A stretch of DNA of 60,000 bases from Owenia fusiformis (taxonomy: Eukaryota > Annelida > Polychaeta > Sabellida > Oweniidae), in assembly GCA_903813345.2 (NCBI GenBank), contig CAIIXF020000008.1, forward strand, positions 10,631,278-10,691,277, given 5' to 3'. This document shows positions 59,511-60,000 of the stretch, one piece after another. A program made the translations under genes and the position numbers. The notes beneath the pieces were generated by a model, which searched no databases, was not told the origin of the DNA, and worked only from the letters and a program-made list of their open reading frames with translations. Positions within the stretch are counted from its first letter, which is position 1. Each line of letters opens with the position of its first letter.

Positions 59511-60000
59511 TAACACTATGATTGGTTGAATAAAGGAACAAAACATATAATTATAATACTGTATTTTATTTGTTAGAAATATAAATAGTTGAACTATTAA
59601 GTACAAGACAGAACTGTTTACATAATACATACAGGATATCATGGCATTTATAAAAAAAGCATTAAATCGTGGTCTAATCTTATAAGGCTTATAAACTGCT
59701 AAGGAAAGACTAAAATACAATATATCCCAAATTATTTAAATTACAATAGTTGTCTGCAAAGAGATCAATGGAAACATTCCTGCAACAAGTAGAAATATAT
59801 ATAATAGTATTAATCATGTGTTTAACACTATCGTATATTTGTTGTATATGAATTTGATTTTTGGTATTTTTTGTATCTTTGGTAAATGTATATTATTTTT
59901 TATATATTTATTTATTTATTACTTTTTTTGGTTATATATTAGGTTGGAACACAATATAATACTTTGTGTCATTGATTTGATTCTCTCAGAAGTGAAGGTC

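Overview
The window looks like AT-rich nuclear DNA from an animal. Genes are split by GT-AG introns, non-coding DNA dominates, and there are many terminal-inverted-repeat (TIR) elements, a broken LINE, a probable tRNA-derived SINE, satellites and foldback repeats. The style suggests a marine invertebrate (echinoderm, hemichordate, cephalochordate or lophotrochozoan), but no diagnostic gene fixes the group.

The main content is a tandem array of four related genes, all on the minus strand. I call them A (315-2207, running off the left edge), B (13881-19137), C (27200-33738) and D (35254-46385). Each has six exons (five visible in A) with the same exon lengths and intron phases: a signal-peptide exon, then about 185 mature residues with 8-9 cysteines. 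The open reading frames in the region only touch single exons; I assembled the exons by comparing the four copies. B, C and D are intact (211, 212 and 210 codons). A carries a 2-nt insertion in exon 4. I do not recognise the family. The cysteine spacing suggests two related helical modules, and exon and flank similarity pairs A with C and B with D, as if a two-gene block had been duplicated.

Layout: 1-2207 gene A; 2208-13789 A-B spacer with two short TIR elements, an 875-bp TA-flanked element, a 1.7-kb TIR element holding a zinc-finger-like exon, and a ~237-bp satellite; 13790-19202 gene B with its TATA box, with a 1-kb mariner-like element in intron 5; 19203-27108 B-C spacer with a LINE interrupted by a piggyBac-type MITE, a possible small two-exon gene with a ZNF143/THAP11-like promoter motif, a foldback and a SINE; 27109-33803 gene C, with a decayed mariner and a foldback in its introns; 33804-35158 short C-D spacer; 35159-46458 gene D, whose 7.8-kb intron 5 is filled with satellite; 46459-60000 repeat-rich DNA with MITEs, a 36-bp minisatellite, inverted pairs and no recognised gene.

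Each gene has a TATA-like box 57-75 bp upstream of its ATG, and B, C and D have an AATAAA signal 86-95 bp after the stop. They therefore look like independently transcribed paralogues making small secreted proteins. Several insertions can be confirmed inside the window because a paralogous copy keeps the empty site.
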